A stretch of 64,000 bases of DNA from JAJYKN01 sp035516155 (lineage in GTDB: Bacteria > Nitrospirota > UBA9217), in the NCBI GenBank assembly GCA_035516155.1, contig DATJAP010000001.1, positions 1 through 64,000 on the forward strand. The letters are read 5' to 3'. The first letter of the stretch is position 1. Each line of letters opens with the position of its first letter. The translations under genes and the position numbers were made by a program. The notes under the pieces are model-generated. The model saw only the letters and a program-made list of their open reading frames with translations. It was not told the origin of the DNA and ran no database searches. Below, in pieces: positions 54,040-62,293 of the stretch.

Positions 54040-54758
54040 TGGCGATACTCGAGATCAAGCGCGTCAGCAAATTCTTCGGTGGTCTGGCCGCCAATTCCGA
54101 TGTCACCTTCGAAGTGAACGAGGGAATGATCATGGGCCTGATCGGCCCGAACGGCGCCGGGAAAACAACCCTATTTAACTGTATCACCGGCTATTATCCG
54201 CCTTCGCGCGGCGAGGTCATTTTTAACGGCAGGCGCATGAACGGCCTGCATCCCGATGCCGTGTGCAAACTCGGGATGGCCCGCACCTGGCAAAAGGTCC
54301 GGCCGCTGGCCAAAATGAGCGTGGTAGACAATGTCATGGTCGGAGCCTTGTGCCGGACCAACTCGCTCAAAAAAGCGCGCGAGATGGCCTTGGAGGAACT
54401 CAGGGTTGTCCATCTCGAGAACCGCGCAGACGTCCGCGCCGGCAGCCTCCCGATAGGCGAACGCAAAAAACTGGAGATGGCCCGCGTCCTCGCCACGCAG
54501 CCCCGGCTGCTGCTACTCGACGAGGTCATGGGCGGGCTCAACCCGGCCGAGAGCGAAGAGATCATCGGACTCATACTCGACATCAGAAAACTCGGCATCA
54601 CCCAGATGGTCATCGAGCATAACATGAAGGCGATCATGCGCATATCCGACAGGATCGTGGTCCTGAACTCCGGTGAAAAACTGGCAGAGGGCGCTCCTCA
54701 GGAAATTGTCTCGAATAAAGCGGTCATTCAAGCTTATCTCGGAGAGAGTAATGCTTAA
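54039..54758 (+). CDS. livG: Branched-chain amino acid ABC transporter ATP-binding protein
   Basis: 239 residues. Walker A LIGPNGAGKTTLFNCITGYY, signature-like LPIGERKKLEMARVLATQP (the family's LSYGxQR/K variant), Walker B LLLLDEVMGGLNPAE and H-loop VIEHNM are intact. The E of Walker B is preceded by D as usual (DEVMGGLN is the LivG hallmark). It overlaps livM by one base and livF by eight. Confidence 0.95.
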   Translation: MAILEIKRVSKFFGGLAANSDVTFEVNEGMIMGLIGPNGAGKTTLFNCITGYYPPSRGEVIFNGRRMNGLHPDAVCKLGMARTWQKVRPLAKMSVVDNVMVGALCRTNSLKKAREMALEELRVVHLENRADVRAGSLPIGERKKLEMARVLATQPRLLLLDEVMGGLNPAESEEIIGLILDIRKLGITQMVIEHNMKAIMRISDRIVVLNSGEKLAEGAPQEIVSNKAVIQAYLGESNA

Positions 54759-55455
54759 GATCGAGAACCTGCATTTCAGTTACGGCGACCTCAAGGTGCT
54801 CTGGGACGTAACCATCGATGTGCAGGACGGTGAAATTGTCACGGTTGTGGGCGCGAACGGCGCCGGCAAGTCAACGCTCCTCAAGAACATCTCAAGGCTC
54901 GTGAAACCAGGATCCGGCAGCATCACGTTCAACGGCATTGATGTGGAGAAACTCACCGCCCATAAGGTGGTGGAGCTCGGCATCGTCCAGGTGCCCGAGG
55001 GGAGGAGAATTTTCCCTCTGATGACCGTCGCCGAAAACCTCAGGATGGGGTCCTTTATCGAGAGGGCGCGGAAGAAACGGGATGTGAACATGAAGCGGGT
55101 ATATTCCCTCTTCCCCCGCCTGAAGGAGCGAAAAAAGCAGCTAGGCGGTACCATGTCGGGGGGCGAACAGCAGATGCTTGCCATCGCCCGGGGCCTTATG
55201 GCGGACCCAAAACTGCTGCTGCTTGACGAACCATCGCTCGGTCTTTCCCCGCTTCTGGTAAAAAATATCTTTGACATCATCAACGAGATCCGGAAGCAAG
55301 GGGTGACAATCCTGCTCGTCGAGCAGAATGTTTACCAGTCCTTGAGAGTCGCGGACCGTGGCTATGTGCTGGAAACAGGCAAAATCGTGCTCAAGGACAA
55401 GGGTGATGCCCTGTTGAACAACGAGCACGTCAGGAAAGCATACTTGGGGATGTAA
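54751..55455 (+). CDS. livF: Branched-chain amino acid ABC transporter ATP-binding protein
   Basis: 234 residues from ATG 54751, which overlaps the end of livG; GGAGAGAG just upstream is the ribosome site. Walker A VVGANGAGKSTLLKNIS, LivF-specific VQVPEGRRIFPLMTVAENL, signature MSGGEQQMLAIARGLM, Walker B LLLLDEPSLGLSPLL and H-loop LVEQNV. It completes the importer. LivF normally heterodimerises with LivG. Confidence 0.95.
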   Translation: MLKIENLHFSYGDLKVLWDVTIDVQDGEIVTVVGANGAGKSTLLKNISRLVKPGSGSITFNGIDVEKLTAHKVVELGIVQVPEGRRIFPLMTVAENLRMGSFIERARKKRDVNMKRVYSLFPRLKERKKQLGGTMSGGEQQMLAIARGLMADPKLLLLDEPSLGLSPLLVKNIFDIINEIRKQGVTILLVEQNVYQSLRVADRGYVLETGKIVLKDKGDALLNNEHVRKAYLGM

Positions 55456-55547
55456 CAGCGTCGAGACGGCGAGAGGACAGGCGCGCGGGAAAAGCGGCAA
55501 TTATCCGCCTCTTGCATACCCGCTCAATGCAAAACAGGGAGGTGTCT

Positions 55548-56192
55548 ATGTACGTTTCAGACTGGATGACAAAAAAAGTTTTCTCGATCGAGCCTGACGA
55601 TTATCTCTCCGACGCCATATACCTTATGCGCGAAAGATGCGTCAAGCACGTCCCGGTCGTAAGGGGGGAGAAACTGAAAGGCATCATTTCAGACCGTGAC
55701 ATTAAGGAATACAGCCCTTCGAAGGCGACCTCGCTCGATATTTACGAACTGCATTATATCCTGGCCAAGACAAGGATCAAAGAAATCGCAAAAACGAAAA
55801 TTTTAACCACGACGCCCGATACGCCCGTGGAAGAAGCGGCCATGGTCATGCTCGACAATAATATTGGCTGCCTACCCGTGCTGGACGACGGCAAGCTCGT
55901 CGGCATCATTTCCGACAAGGATATTTACCGCGCCCTCGTGGACATCACCGGTGTCAGGCATGGTGGCAACCGGATCTGTGTCACAATCGAAGATCGGCCG
56001 GGCTCCATTAAGGATGTCGCGGACATCATCCGGAAACACAACTTCCGGCTCCAGGGGATTCTGACGTCCTATGAAGGAGTAAAGGAAGGCTACCGACGGG
56101 TGGTCATCAGGACCAAAGGCAAGGGAGATTTCAGCCGCCTGAAGGCCGATATCGAGGATGCCTTCCGGAGCTGCGAGATCAGGAGAGGATGA
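55548..56192 (+). CDS. CBS-pair and ACT-domain protein (AcuB-like)
   Basis: 214 residues from ATG 55548 (GGGAGGTGTCT upstream). Two CBS domains (about 1-60 and 75-135; YVSDWMTKKVFSIEPDDYLS, IISDRDIKEYSP, VVRGEKLKGII, NNIGCLPVLDDGKLVG, IISDKDIYRALVD) precede an ACT domain (ICVTIEDRPGSIKDVADIIR and onward). Adenine nucleotides probably bind the CBS pair and an amino acid the ACT domain. AcuB-type proteins are linked to acetoin or acetate use in Bacillus, but the role is not settled. Its position after livF suggests a link between amino-acid uptake and metabolic state. Confidence 0.9.
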   Translation: MYVSDWMTKKVFSIEPDDYLSDAIYLMRERCVKHVPVVRGEKLKGIISDRDIKEYSPSKATSLDIYELHYILAKTRIKEIAKTKILTTTPDTPVEEAAMVMLDNNIGCLPVLDDGKLVGIISDKDIYRALVDITGVRHGGNRICVTIEDRPGSIKDVADIIRKHNFRLQGILTSYEGVKEGYRRVVIRTKGKGDFSRLKADIEDAFRSCEIRRG

Positions 56193-56355
56193 TTGCATGC
56201 GCTCGTTTCTTCCGGTTGCAGCGGGCATCCTCTGCACCGCATCACGGCCCCTTCAGGGAATCGATCGCCAGCCTGCTTTCCTTCCGTGCCGGTAACGTAC
56301 GCGCCGATCCCCTCGTCTCCAAGGCATGGTTTCGTCATCAACGACTTGCGCGTCT

Positions 56356-58107
56356 TCAGGATGCCGCTTTCACCCGTTTTGCTTTATTCGCCCGGCAAGC
56401 ATTCAGCCGCTTCATAAGCAGCTCAACGGGCAGTGCATTCAGAACATCCTTCTTCTCCACCCATCCCCTTCTTGCGACAGAAACGCCGTAGGCCATGAAG
56501 TCGAACTGGGTCGTCACGTGCGTGTCCGTGCTGATTACGAGTGGGACGCCGTAACCGAGCGCCATTTTGATATGGTAATCATTCAGGTCCAGTCTCAGGG
56601 GATTGGCGTTAATCTCCATGGCCACGCCGTATTTTGCCGCTTCTTTCAGTACGGTGTCCATGTCAATGGCATAGGCCTCCCTCTCGCCGATCAGCCTTCC
56701 CGTAGGATGGGCGATCACGCTTACAAAGGGGTTGCGGATCGCCGAGAGGATCCTTTTCGTTATCTGTTCCTGCGTCTGCTTGAAGCCCGAGTGTATCGAA
56801 GCCACGACGATGTCGAGCGCAGCAATCGCGCTATCCGGCAAATCGAGCCTGCCGTCGGAGCGGATGTCGATCTCCGTGCCTTTTAAGATCCTGAACCCCG
56901 TAAGCTTCGCATTCGCATCGTCAATAACCCTCATCTCCTCTGCAAGACGCTTTTCATCGAGGCCATGGGCGACCCCGAGGCCCTTGGTATGGTCGGTTAT
57001 TGCGATATACTGGTAGCCCTTGTTTCTCGCAGCCTCCACAATCGTGCCAAGGTCATGGCTTCCGTCGGACCACCGTGTATGAACATGCAGATCCCCCTTG
57101 ATTTCGTCTGGAGTCACCAGATCTGGCAGCTTCCCCTCCAGCGCCGCTTCTATTTCGCCGGTATCCTCGCGAAGCTCTGGCGGAATATAGGGGAGCTTGA
57201 GGGCCTTGTACACATCCTCTTCTTCTCTCCCGCCTTTTCTCTTTCCTCCCGGTTCCGTAAATACGCCGTATTCGTTGATTTTTAGGCCGGCCCGCACCGC
57301 CATTTCACGGAGCTTGATATTGTGCTGTTTGCTCCCTGTGAAGTATTGGAGCGCCGCGCCGAAGGATTCTTCTTCAACAACTCGCAAGTCCACCTGGATG
57401 CCGTCCTCGGTGACGACGGACGATTTGGTCTCGCCGTGCGCTAGCACTCTGCTCACGTTCGGGAGCTTTACGAAAACATCCATGACCTTTTCAGGTTTTT
57501 TCGATGTGGTGAGAATGTCGATGTCCTTCACCGTTTCTTTCCACCGCCTGATGCTTCCGGCGACCTCGATCCGGCCCACGGGCGCGCCGTCCTTCATCCT
57601 CCTGACCATATCCTCGGCAAGCGGCAGGACTCTTCCGAGCAGACGCCGCTCTGTTCCCCGTTTAAGGAGTTCAATTCCCTGAAGAATGTTGTCTACCGTC
57701 TTCTTCTGGATTCCCGGAAGCCCTGAGAGTTTGCCCTGGCGTATGGCCGTCTCCAGCTCAACGATGCTTTTCACCTTGATCTTTTCGTGCAGCATCTTAG
57801 CTTTCTTGGGGCCCAAGCCGGGGATGGACAAAAGCTCCAGCACGCCTTCGGGTATTTCTTTTTTCAACTCTTCGTGCTTTGCGATCGCGCCTGTTTCAAG
57901 GTACTCGCGGATCTTAGCGGCAAGATCCTTGCCGATCCCGGGAATGGATTCCAGCTCTTCCCGGGAGAGCCCTGACACGTCCTTTGACAGGCCGTCAAGG
58001 TTTTGCGCAGCCCGCTGGTAAGCCCTTATGCGGAACATGTTCTCGCCCTTCAGTTCGAGAAGTTCGGCGATCTCGCTAAATATTTTAGCTATTTGCTGGT
58101 TTTTCAT
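56356..58107 (-). CDS. polX: DNA polymerase X family / PHP-domain protein
   Basis: 583 residues from ATG 58107. Order is an N-terminal HhH region (NMFRIRAYQRAAQNLDGLSK, ELESIPGIGKDLAAKIREYL), a Pol beta-type catalytic part (APVGRIEVAGSIRRWKETVK and DIDILTTSKK, with the paired Asp), a thumb, and a C-terminal PHP domain (DLHVHTRWSDGSHDL, ITDHTKG, DIVVASIHSGF, VIAHPTGRLIG, STDTHVT). The PHP domain gives Mn-dependent 3'-5' exonuclease and AP-endonuclease activity. It works in base-excision repair and gap filling. The full set of PHP ligands is present, so the nuclease should be active. Confidence 0.94.
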   Translation of the reverse strand: MKNQQIAKIFSEIAELLELKGENMFRIRAYQRAAQNLDGLSKDVSGLSREELESIPGIGKDLAAKIREYLETGAIAKHEELKKEIPEGVLELLSIPGLGPKKAKMLHEKIKVKSIVELETAIRQGKLSGLPGIQKKTVDNILQGIELLKRGTERRLLGRVLPLAEDMVRRMKDGAPVGRIEVAGSIRRWKETVKDIDILTTSKKPEKVMDVFVKLPNVSRVLAHGETKSSVVTEDGIQVDLRVVEEESFGAALQYFTGSKQHNIKLREMAVRAGLKINEYGVFTEPGGKRKGGREEEDVYKALKLPYIPPELREDTGEIEAALEGKLPDLVTPDEIKGDLHVHTRWSDGSHDLGTIVEAARNKGYQYIAITDHTKGLGVAHGLDEKRLAEEMRVIDDANAKLTGFRILKGTEIDIRSDGRLDLPDSAIAALDIVVASIHSGFKQTQEQITKRILSAIRNPFVSVIAHPTGRLIGEREAYAIDMDTVLKEAAKYGVAMEINANPLRLDLNDYHIKMALGYGVPLVISTDTHVTTQFDFMAYGVSVARRGWVEKKDVLNALPVELLMKRLNACRANKAKRVKAAS

Positions 58108-58188
58108 GAGCAACCTCTGTCGTCATGCAACCACGACTGAACCGGGCCGGTAAAAACGACGGTCTTCTTCTTTCATTTTAACACCGCG

Positions 58189-58216
58189 AAAAAAAACCGG
58201 AGATCCGTCACTCCGG
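58189..58216 (-). terminator. Intrinsic terminator of the FBP aldolase/phosphatase gene
   Basis: On the minus strand, CCGGAG (58216-58211) pairs with CTCCGG (58202-58197) around an eight-base loop, followed by eight T residues (58196-58189). It lies 50 bases after the stop at 58267. Confidence 0.8.
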
Positions 58217-58266
58217 CTACTCATTATCAGCCCGAAATCTCCGCGTCCGAGCGTAAAAGTGATTTT

Positions 58267-59382
58267 TCATGCCGCTTTCTTTACCGTTCTCAGGGCGAAC
58301 CTTTTATCGATGGCCGCGAGCTTGTCAATGATCCCCGTGTATTCCAGCTCGTTCATGGGCAGCATGGCCGCGCCAAAGAACCCCTGGCGCCGCATATCCA
58401 TTGCCTTGTCGGACACGTGGTCGCGCACACGGTCCCAGAAAGGATGGTCGAAGGCATCGATCGGCCCCGTGAGTTTGCCGTCCCGCGTAGAAAATGCCGC
58501 ACAGCTGACAATCGGCGGCCCGTCGAAATAGCTGATCGTCGTGTTGAGCTTGACCGGCATAATCGGCATGTTATGGGAACCGCGCATGCAGCCGGCCACA
58601 AAATGCCCGACTGCAAAAGGCTGCAGCACCTCTCCCGTTGCCGGGAAATCCATCTGGCTCCTGACGAGCATGACCGGATCGTCTTTGCCCGTGTACTTGC
58701 CCGCAATGTTATGGAGCCGCGAAGTCGCCACAGACACGGCCTGCGTTCCTGCCGCGCGGGACCAGACTGATTCGACAACGTACCGCTCCGGATCGCGAAG
58801 CAGTGTCGCGATGTCATACAGCTCTTCCGGCGCATTGAGTTCGACCACGCGGTCCCCCTCCGTATAGGTCACATCCATGATCATGAACTTGAATCCCATC
58901 GCCAGTTTGGGAGAAAGCATGAGTCCCGGCGTGTTCATGGCGTCTGCAAAAGCAAGGTAAAGCGGGAAATTATACGCGCCCGGATCGGTTTTGTCCGCTG
59001 CGAAAAACAGGAACGGCTCGCCTGGCCGCTCCTCAAACTCCATTTCCGTGACCGCAGGCCCCATGCCATGAACATTGCCCGAAAAAGCGTCTTTGAGAAG
59101 ATCCTGTCCCGCACCATAGAGGCCCTGCGACTTCGCCACTGCAGTCCCGGCAACAAACGCGTCCCAAGCAAGCTTGTGCACCTGCTCATTCCCTTCTCCT
59201 CTGGTGTGGGTCATGAGGATCGCCACGTCATCTCCGGTGAAGCTCACATAGCTGTCAAGGAGAAAGTCCTTGCCTTTTTCCTGAACGTGCTTTTTTACGG
59301 TTTCGAGCAATTTTGCCGAAGGCGCAATATGTCCGCCCACGGACCCGATATCTGCTTTTATGACGCTCACGGTTATCTTCAT
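58267..59382 (-). CDS. fbp: Bifunctional fructose-1,6-bisphosphate aldolase/phosphatase (class V FBPase)
   Basis: 371 residues; AGGAGGTCGCC precedes ATG 59382. The sequence starts ITVSVIKADIGSVGGHIAPS, continues LDSYVSFTGDDVAILMTHTRG, and has LYGAGQDLLKDAFSGN, FFAADKTDPGAYNFPLYLAF and SFDG-type YFDGPPIVSCAAFSTRDG. These are the metal-binding and Schiff-base regions of archaeal-type FBPA/P. The enzyme condenses triose phosphates and removes phosphate to give fructose 6-phosphate, a one-way gluconeogenic step. It is found mainly in archaea and deep-branching, often autotrophic, bacteria. With the GTP-PEPCK at 62.3 kb it indicates active gluconeogenesis from C3/C4 acids. Confidence 0.95.
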   Translation of the reverse strand: MKITVSVIKADIGSVGGHIAPSAKLLETVKKHVQEKGKDFLLDSYVSFTGDDVAILMTHTRGEGNEQVHKLAWDAFVAGTAVAKSQGLYGAGQDLLKDAFSGNVHGMGPAVTEMEFEERPGEPFLFFAADKTDPGAYNFPLYLAFADAMNTPGLMLSPKLAMGFKFMIMDVTYTEGDRVVELNAPEELYDIATLLRDPERYVVESVWSRAAGTQAVSVATSRLHNIAGKYTGKDDPVMLVRSQMDFPATGEVLQPFAVGHFVAGCMRGSHNMPIMPVKLNTTISYFDGPPIVSCAAFSTRDGKLTGPIDAFDHPFWDRVRDHVSDKAMDMRRQGFFGAAMLPMNELEYTGIIDKLAAIDKRFALRTVKKAA

Positions 59383-60165
59383 GGCGACCTCCTTGAAAAA
59401 TGAATATTATTGTGCAGGATTCGTCGGTCCCTCATTCGATAATTCAATGATAGCACAAGGGGTCAAGCATGCGATGGGAGGATACGGAAAGGGCGCTTTT
59501 GGGGACAGGGGAAAAAAGCTGGTATTTTCTTATAGGTTTGCCCTCTAGGGGAGGTTTTGGACAATTATTGACATGTATTCAACAACCTGCAAAAGATTCC
59601 ACAGGGGAAAAACTCTCGTCAGATACGTTACACTCCGGCTACACCCGTGGCAAGTCCGGTCAGGACGATGCCGAAATCACCGCCTGGGGATATCTCAATT
59701 CGACACCTCCGGTCATATGCACGGTTATATGATGGTCGTACATTCCCGCTTTTCGCGCCACCGCAGCAGCGCAATTGCTGCTCCCGGGCGCAAGTGTATT
59801 CTTAATCTTCCATAAATATATGAAAATTATGCTTTATTATACAATGTGAAGCTTTCTGATTATGCAAAACATGGACGTTCGTGCGACAGGCTGAACGCAA
59901 ATGAAATGCTGACCTGTCTGTGGACGGGATTATGCGGGAAGACAACCATCCTTCTGAACGCAATGTTGCAATCTCCTGCAGGGTGTCGTCTTCGGAGAAG
60001 AAAAGCAATCTCGAATCGCAGAAAAAATCGGCTTCTTGACTCCTGCGGTGCAAAAAAGAGCGCGTTTCCCGCGTAATTACGGAAATCGGTTCTGGAATCG
60101 ATGACACAAGAAGGCAGTGGCTGCGGCTTTTGCAAAATAAGGCGGTCACGCTTCGAGCGAACACG
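59383..60165. other. Long intergenic region, possible mobile-element trace
   Basis: About 780 bases. A plus-strand frame from 59846 opens with KLSDYAKH, similar to the first residues of IS607-family serine recombinases, but then loses all likeness. No terminal repeats or second gene were seen. The remainder has no supportable gene. Confidence 0.35.
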
Positions 60166-61890
60166 TCATGCGGCGGAATCAATCTTCCAGATCATCTCGA
60201 AATTGCAGATGATGATATCCGGTTCGCCTGAGTCATCTTTCACAACCTCGCCTTTGGCGTCCAGCGCGAGAAGCAGGTCGTTGGCTTTCAGCAGCGAACC
60301 ATCGTATCCGGCATCCTGCAAACGAGTGATGACCTTTTTCAGGAACATTCTGCATTGTGCCTCGTCGATGATCTTTTTGCGCACGGCCTTTTCCAGGTCC
60401 ACAGGCTTGAGCAGGACATCGCCCTGTTTCGATACCCAGTCATCGGGACCGTTGTAGTACCCGCGTATCGTTATGTAATTGCGCTCGGCGGCCAGGACCG
60501 GATTGCCGTCGGGATCGACAATCTCCCGGTGGGACTGGTACTTCCGGGAATCGGCGGATATTTCGATCTTCAGACTGCCAGTCATGTAGATTGCCCGCAC
60601 ATAGGCAGCATGGATTCCCATCTCATTCAGGGCCTGCGAAATGGCGAACTCCTCGAAGGGGCTGTTGATGCCGTACTTTCTGATCTTCTCTACCTCCTCG
60701 ACGTTGTACTTCTTGCCAAGGGGGAACTCTCCCACCCTAGACGTCTCCCATACCAGATGGATGTTGTCCTTGGTGACCGTGTAATACACTTCATTGTCGT
60801 CAGACAGGCTCAGGCATGGCGTCTTCCGCCACCGCTCCGGGAGGAAATAATCGAACAAGCGCCCGTTCCTGCCCACAACCCACATGCGGCCGTCCGTGCT
60901 TTCCGCGCGGCCGAATATATACGGCACGCCGAGGATTTCCATGCGGTTCAGGTGTGAAGGCAGCGGCGTGGGGATGAACCGGTCCCGCATGTCGTCCAGA
61001 TAGGAATGCCGCCTCGACGCCTTGACCCGGTCTTCGTGTTCGGGCGTCCGGAAGAGCAGCTCATAATCGATGATCGAGTATTTGCCAACGTCCAGCAGAT
61101 GATAGACCAAGTCCACCTGTTTCAGCGCCGCTTCGGCATCCCCCTTCGCGCCCGCCTGTTTGATCCGCTCGCAGTCCTCCTCATCGAGAATGACATGCTC
61201 AGGCTTCATGTCGGCCATGAGATATCCTTTTTTGCTTAGGTCGTCGAAAGCTTTTTTCTGCAGGGTCTGCAGGTGATAAACGAGGTCGGGCATTTCAATT
61301 CTGATATGCTCGAAGATTTCCACGAGATTCTTGCCGCAGATCCACTCATAGATGAGCTTGTACTGTTTGAGGATGTCGATGTCGATCCCGGGATGGCGGG
61401 CTCGGATGCGATTGATCTTTGCCCGGGACCGCCCGCTCTGCCACAATTGCATTTTCTGGGGCGGTACATAAATTGCCAGAGGCCGCTGCGCCCTTATCCA
61501 TTCAAGCCGCTGGCCGACCTGCTTGTCGGCCATCTCCATGACCAGGGCGAATTCTTCCCAGGGGCTGTTGAATTCGGCGCTGACAAATTCTTCGAGCGTG
61601 TGGGTGTTGAGGGGGACATCCTCCCCGACACGGCAGTTCTTGACCACCAGGTCCAGGCTGATGCCATTCACGCGCCTCGTCGGTACGCGGTACACCGAGC
61701 TGGTCCCCAACAACCTGACTCGATGCCTCGTGAACCAGCTCTCTTCGTACCAGTTATTGATTTCGAGCTGTTCCTGGTGGGGTTCGGCGAACCGCGTGAA
61801 ATACAGATCGCCGCCGTCCTCGGTTTTGGTGTGAAGGTACACCACTCCCAGGACGTTCACCAGGGCTTTCTGTAGAGCTGTCTTTTGCAT
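60166..61890 (-). CDS. Large uncharacterised protein with protein-kinase-like motifs and internal duplication
   Basis: 574 residues from ATG 61890 (the longer open frame upstream is not supported). The middle holds YKLIYEWICGKNLVEIFEHI, GYLMADMKPEHVILDEED and SIIDYELLFR. These resemble the hinge, catalytic loop (D-x-K-P-x-x) and DFG-type metal site (here DYE) of protein kinase-fold enzymes. The first part (FNSPWEEFALVMEMADKQVG) and the last third (INSPFEEFAISQALNEMGIH) are alike, as are the flanking RVLLGTSSVYR and SLKIEIS regions, so an N- and C-terminal domain are probably duplicates around a kinase core. No signal peptide or membrane segment. I cannot name the family; a small-molecule or protein kinase acting in the cytoplasm fits best. 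Confidence 0.75.
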   Translation of the reverse strand: MQKTALQKALVNVLGVVYLHTKTEDGGDLYFTRFAEPHQEQLEINNWYEESWFTRHRVRLLGTSSVYRVPTRRVNGISLDLVVKNCRVGEDVPLNTHTLEEFVSAEFNSPWEEFALVMEMADKQVGQRLEWIRAQRPLAIYVPPQKMQLWQSGRSRAKINRIRARHPGIDIDILKQYKLIYEWICGKNLVEIFEHIRIEMPDLVYHLQTLQKKAFDDLSKKGYLMADMKPEHVILDEEDCERIKQAGAKGDAEAALKQVDLVYHLLDVGKYSIIDYELLFRTPEHEDRVKASRRHSYLDDMRDRFIPTPLPSHLNRMEILGVPYIFGRAESTDGRMWVVGRNGRLFDYFLPERWRKTPCLSLSDDNEVYYTVTKDNIHLVWETSRVGEFPLGKKYNVEEVEKIRKYGINSPFEEFAISQALNEMGIHAAYVRAIYMTGSLKIEISADSRKYQSHREIVDPDGNPVLAAERNYITIRGYYNGPDDWVSKQGDVLLKPVDLEKAVRKKIIDEAQCRMFLKKVITRLQDAGYDGSLLKANDLLLALDAKGEVVKDDSGEPDIIICNFEMIWKIDSAA

Positions 61891-62293
61891 GGATTTCACC
61901 GCTTCTAATATATATATTGAGAGGAAACATCGACTGGGGGGATGAAATCCGTCCCGTCTGTCGGCTTTCCCGCCGCAGATTTCACATAGTGCATTTGTGT
62001 GCCAATTTTTTTTGATTCGGGCGCGGTCACGAATCCCCAGACGATACGCCGTTTTTTTGCTTACATTCCAAGCGCGTTCTGGACTCCTCGCAACCAGTAT
62101 GTCTCTCACAGACACATAGTACGCACACACATGCCGAGTGTCAACATGATTTGCCGACGGAGTGAACAGGAGAGAAAACTGCTAAAAGCTCTTCGAGCTG
62201 TTCAGGGGAAAATGCCCCCTCCTTGAACGGAAGAGGGCACGGGTGCGGTAACATTGGAGAGGAACAGCCGTCTCTGCAAATGGCGCGCGAAGC
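61891..62293. other. Intergenic region between the kinase-like gene and PEPCK
   Basis: About 400 bases, with the likely promoter of the kinase-like gene near 61900-62100. Nothing else is recognisable. Confidence 0.4.

Noticed and set aside
59846..60076. IS607-type recombinase start (KLSDYAKH)
   Set aside because: Only eight residues match; the remainder does not resemble the recombinase and no terminal repeats were seen.
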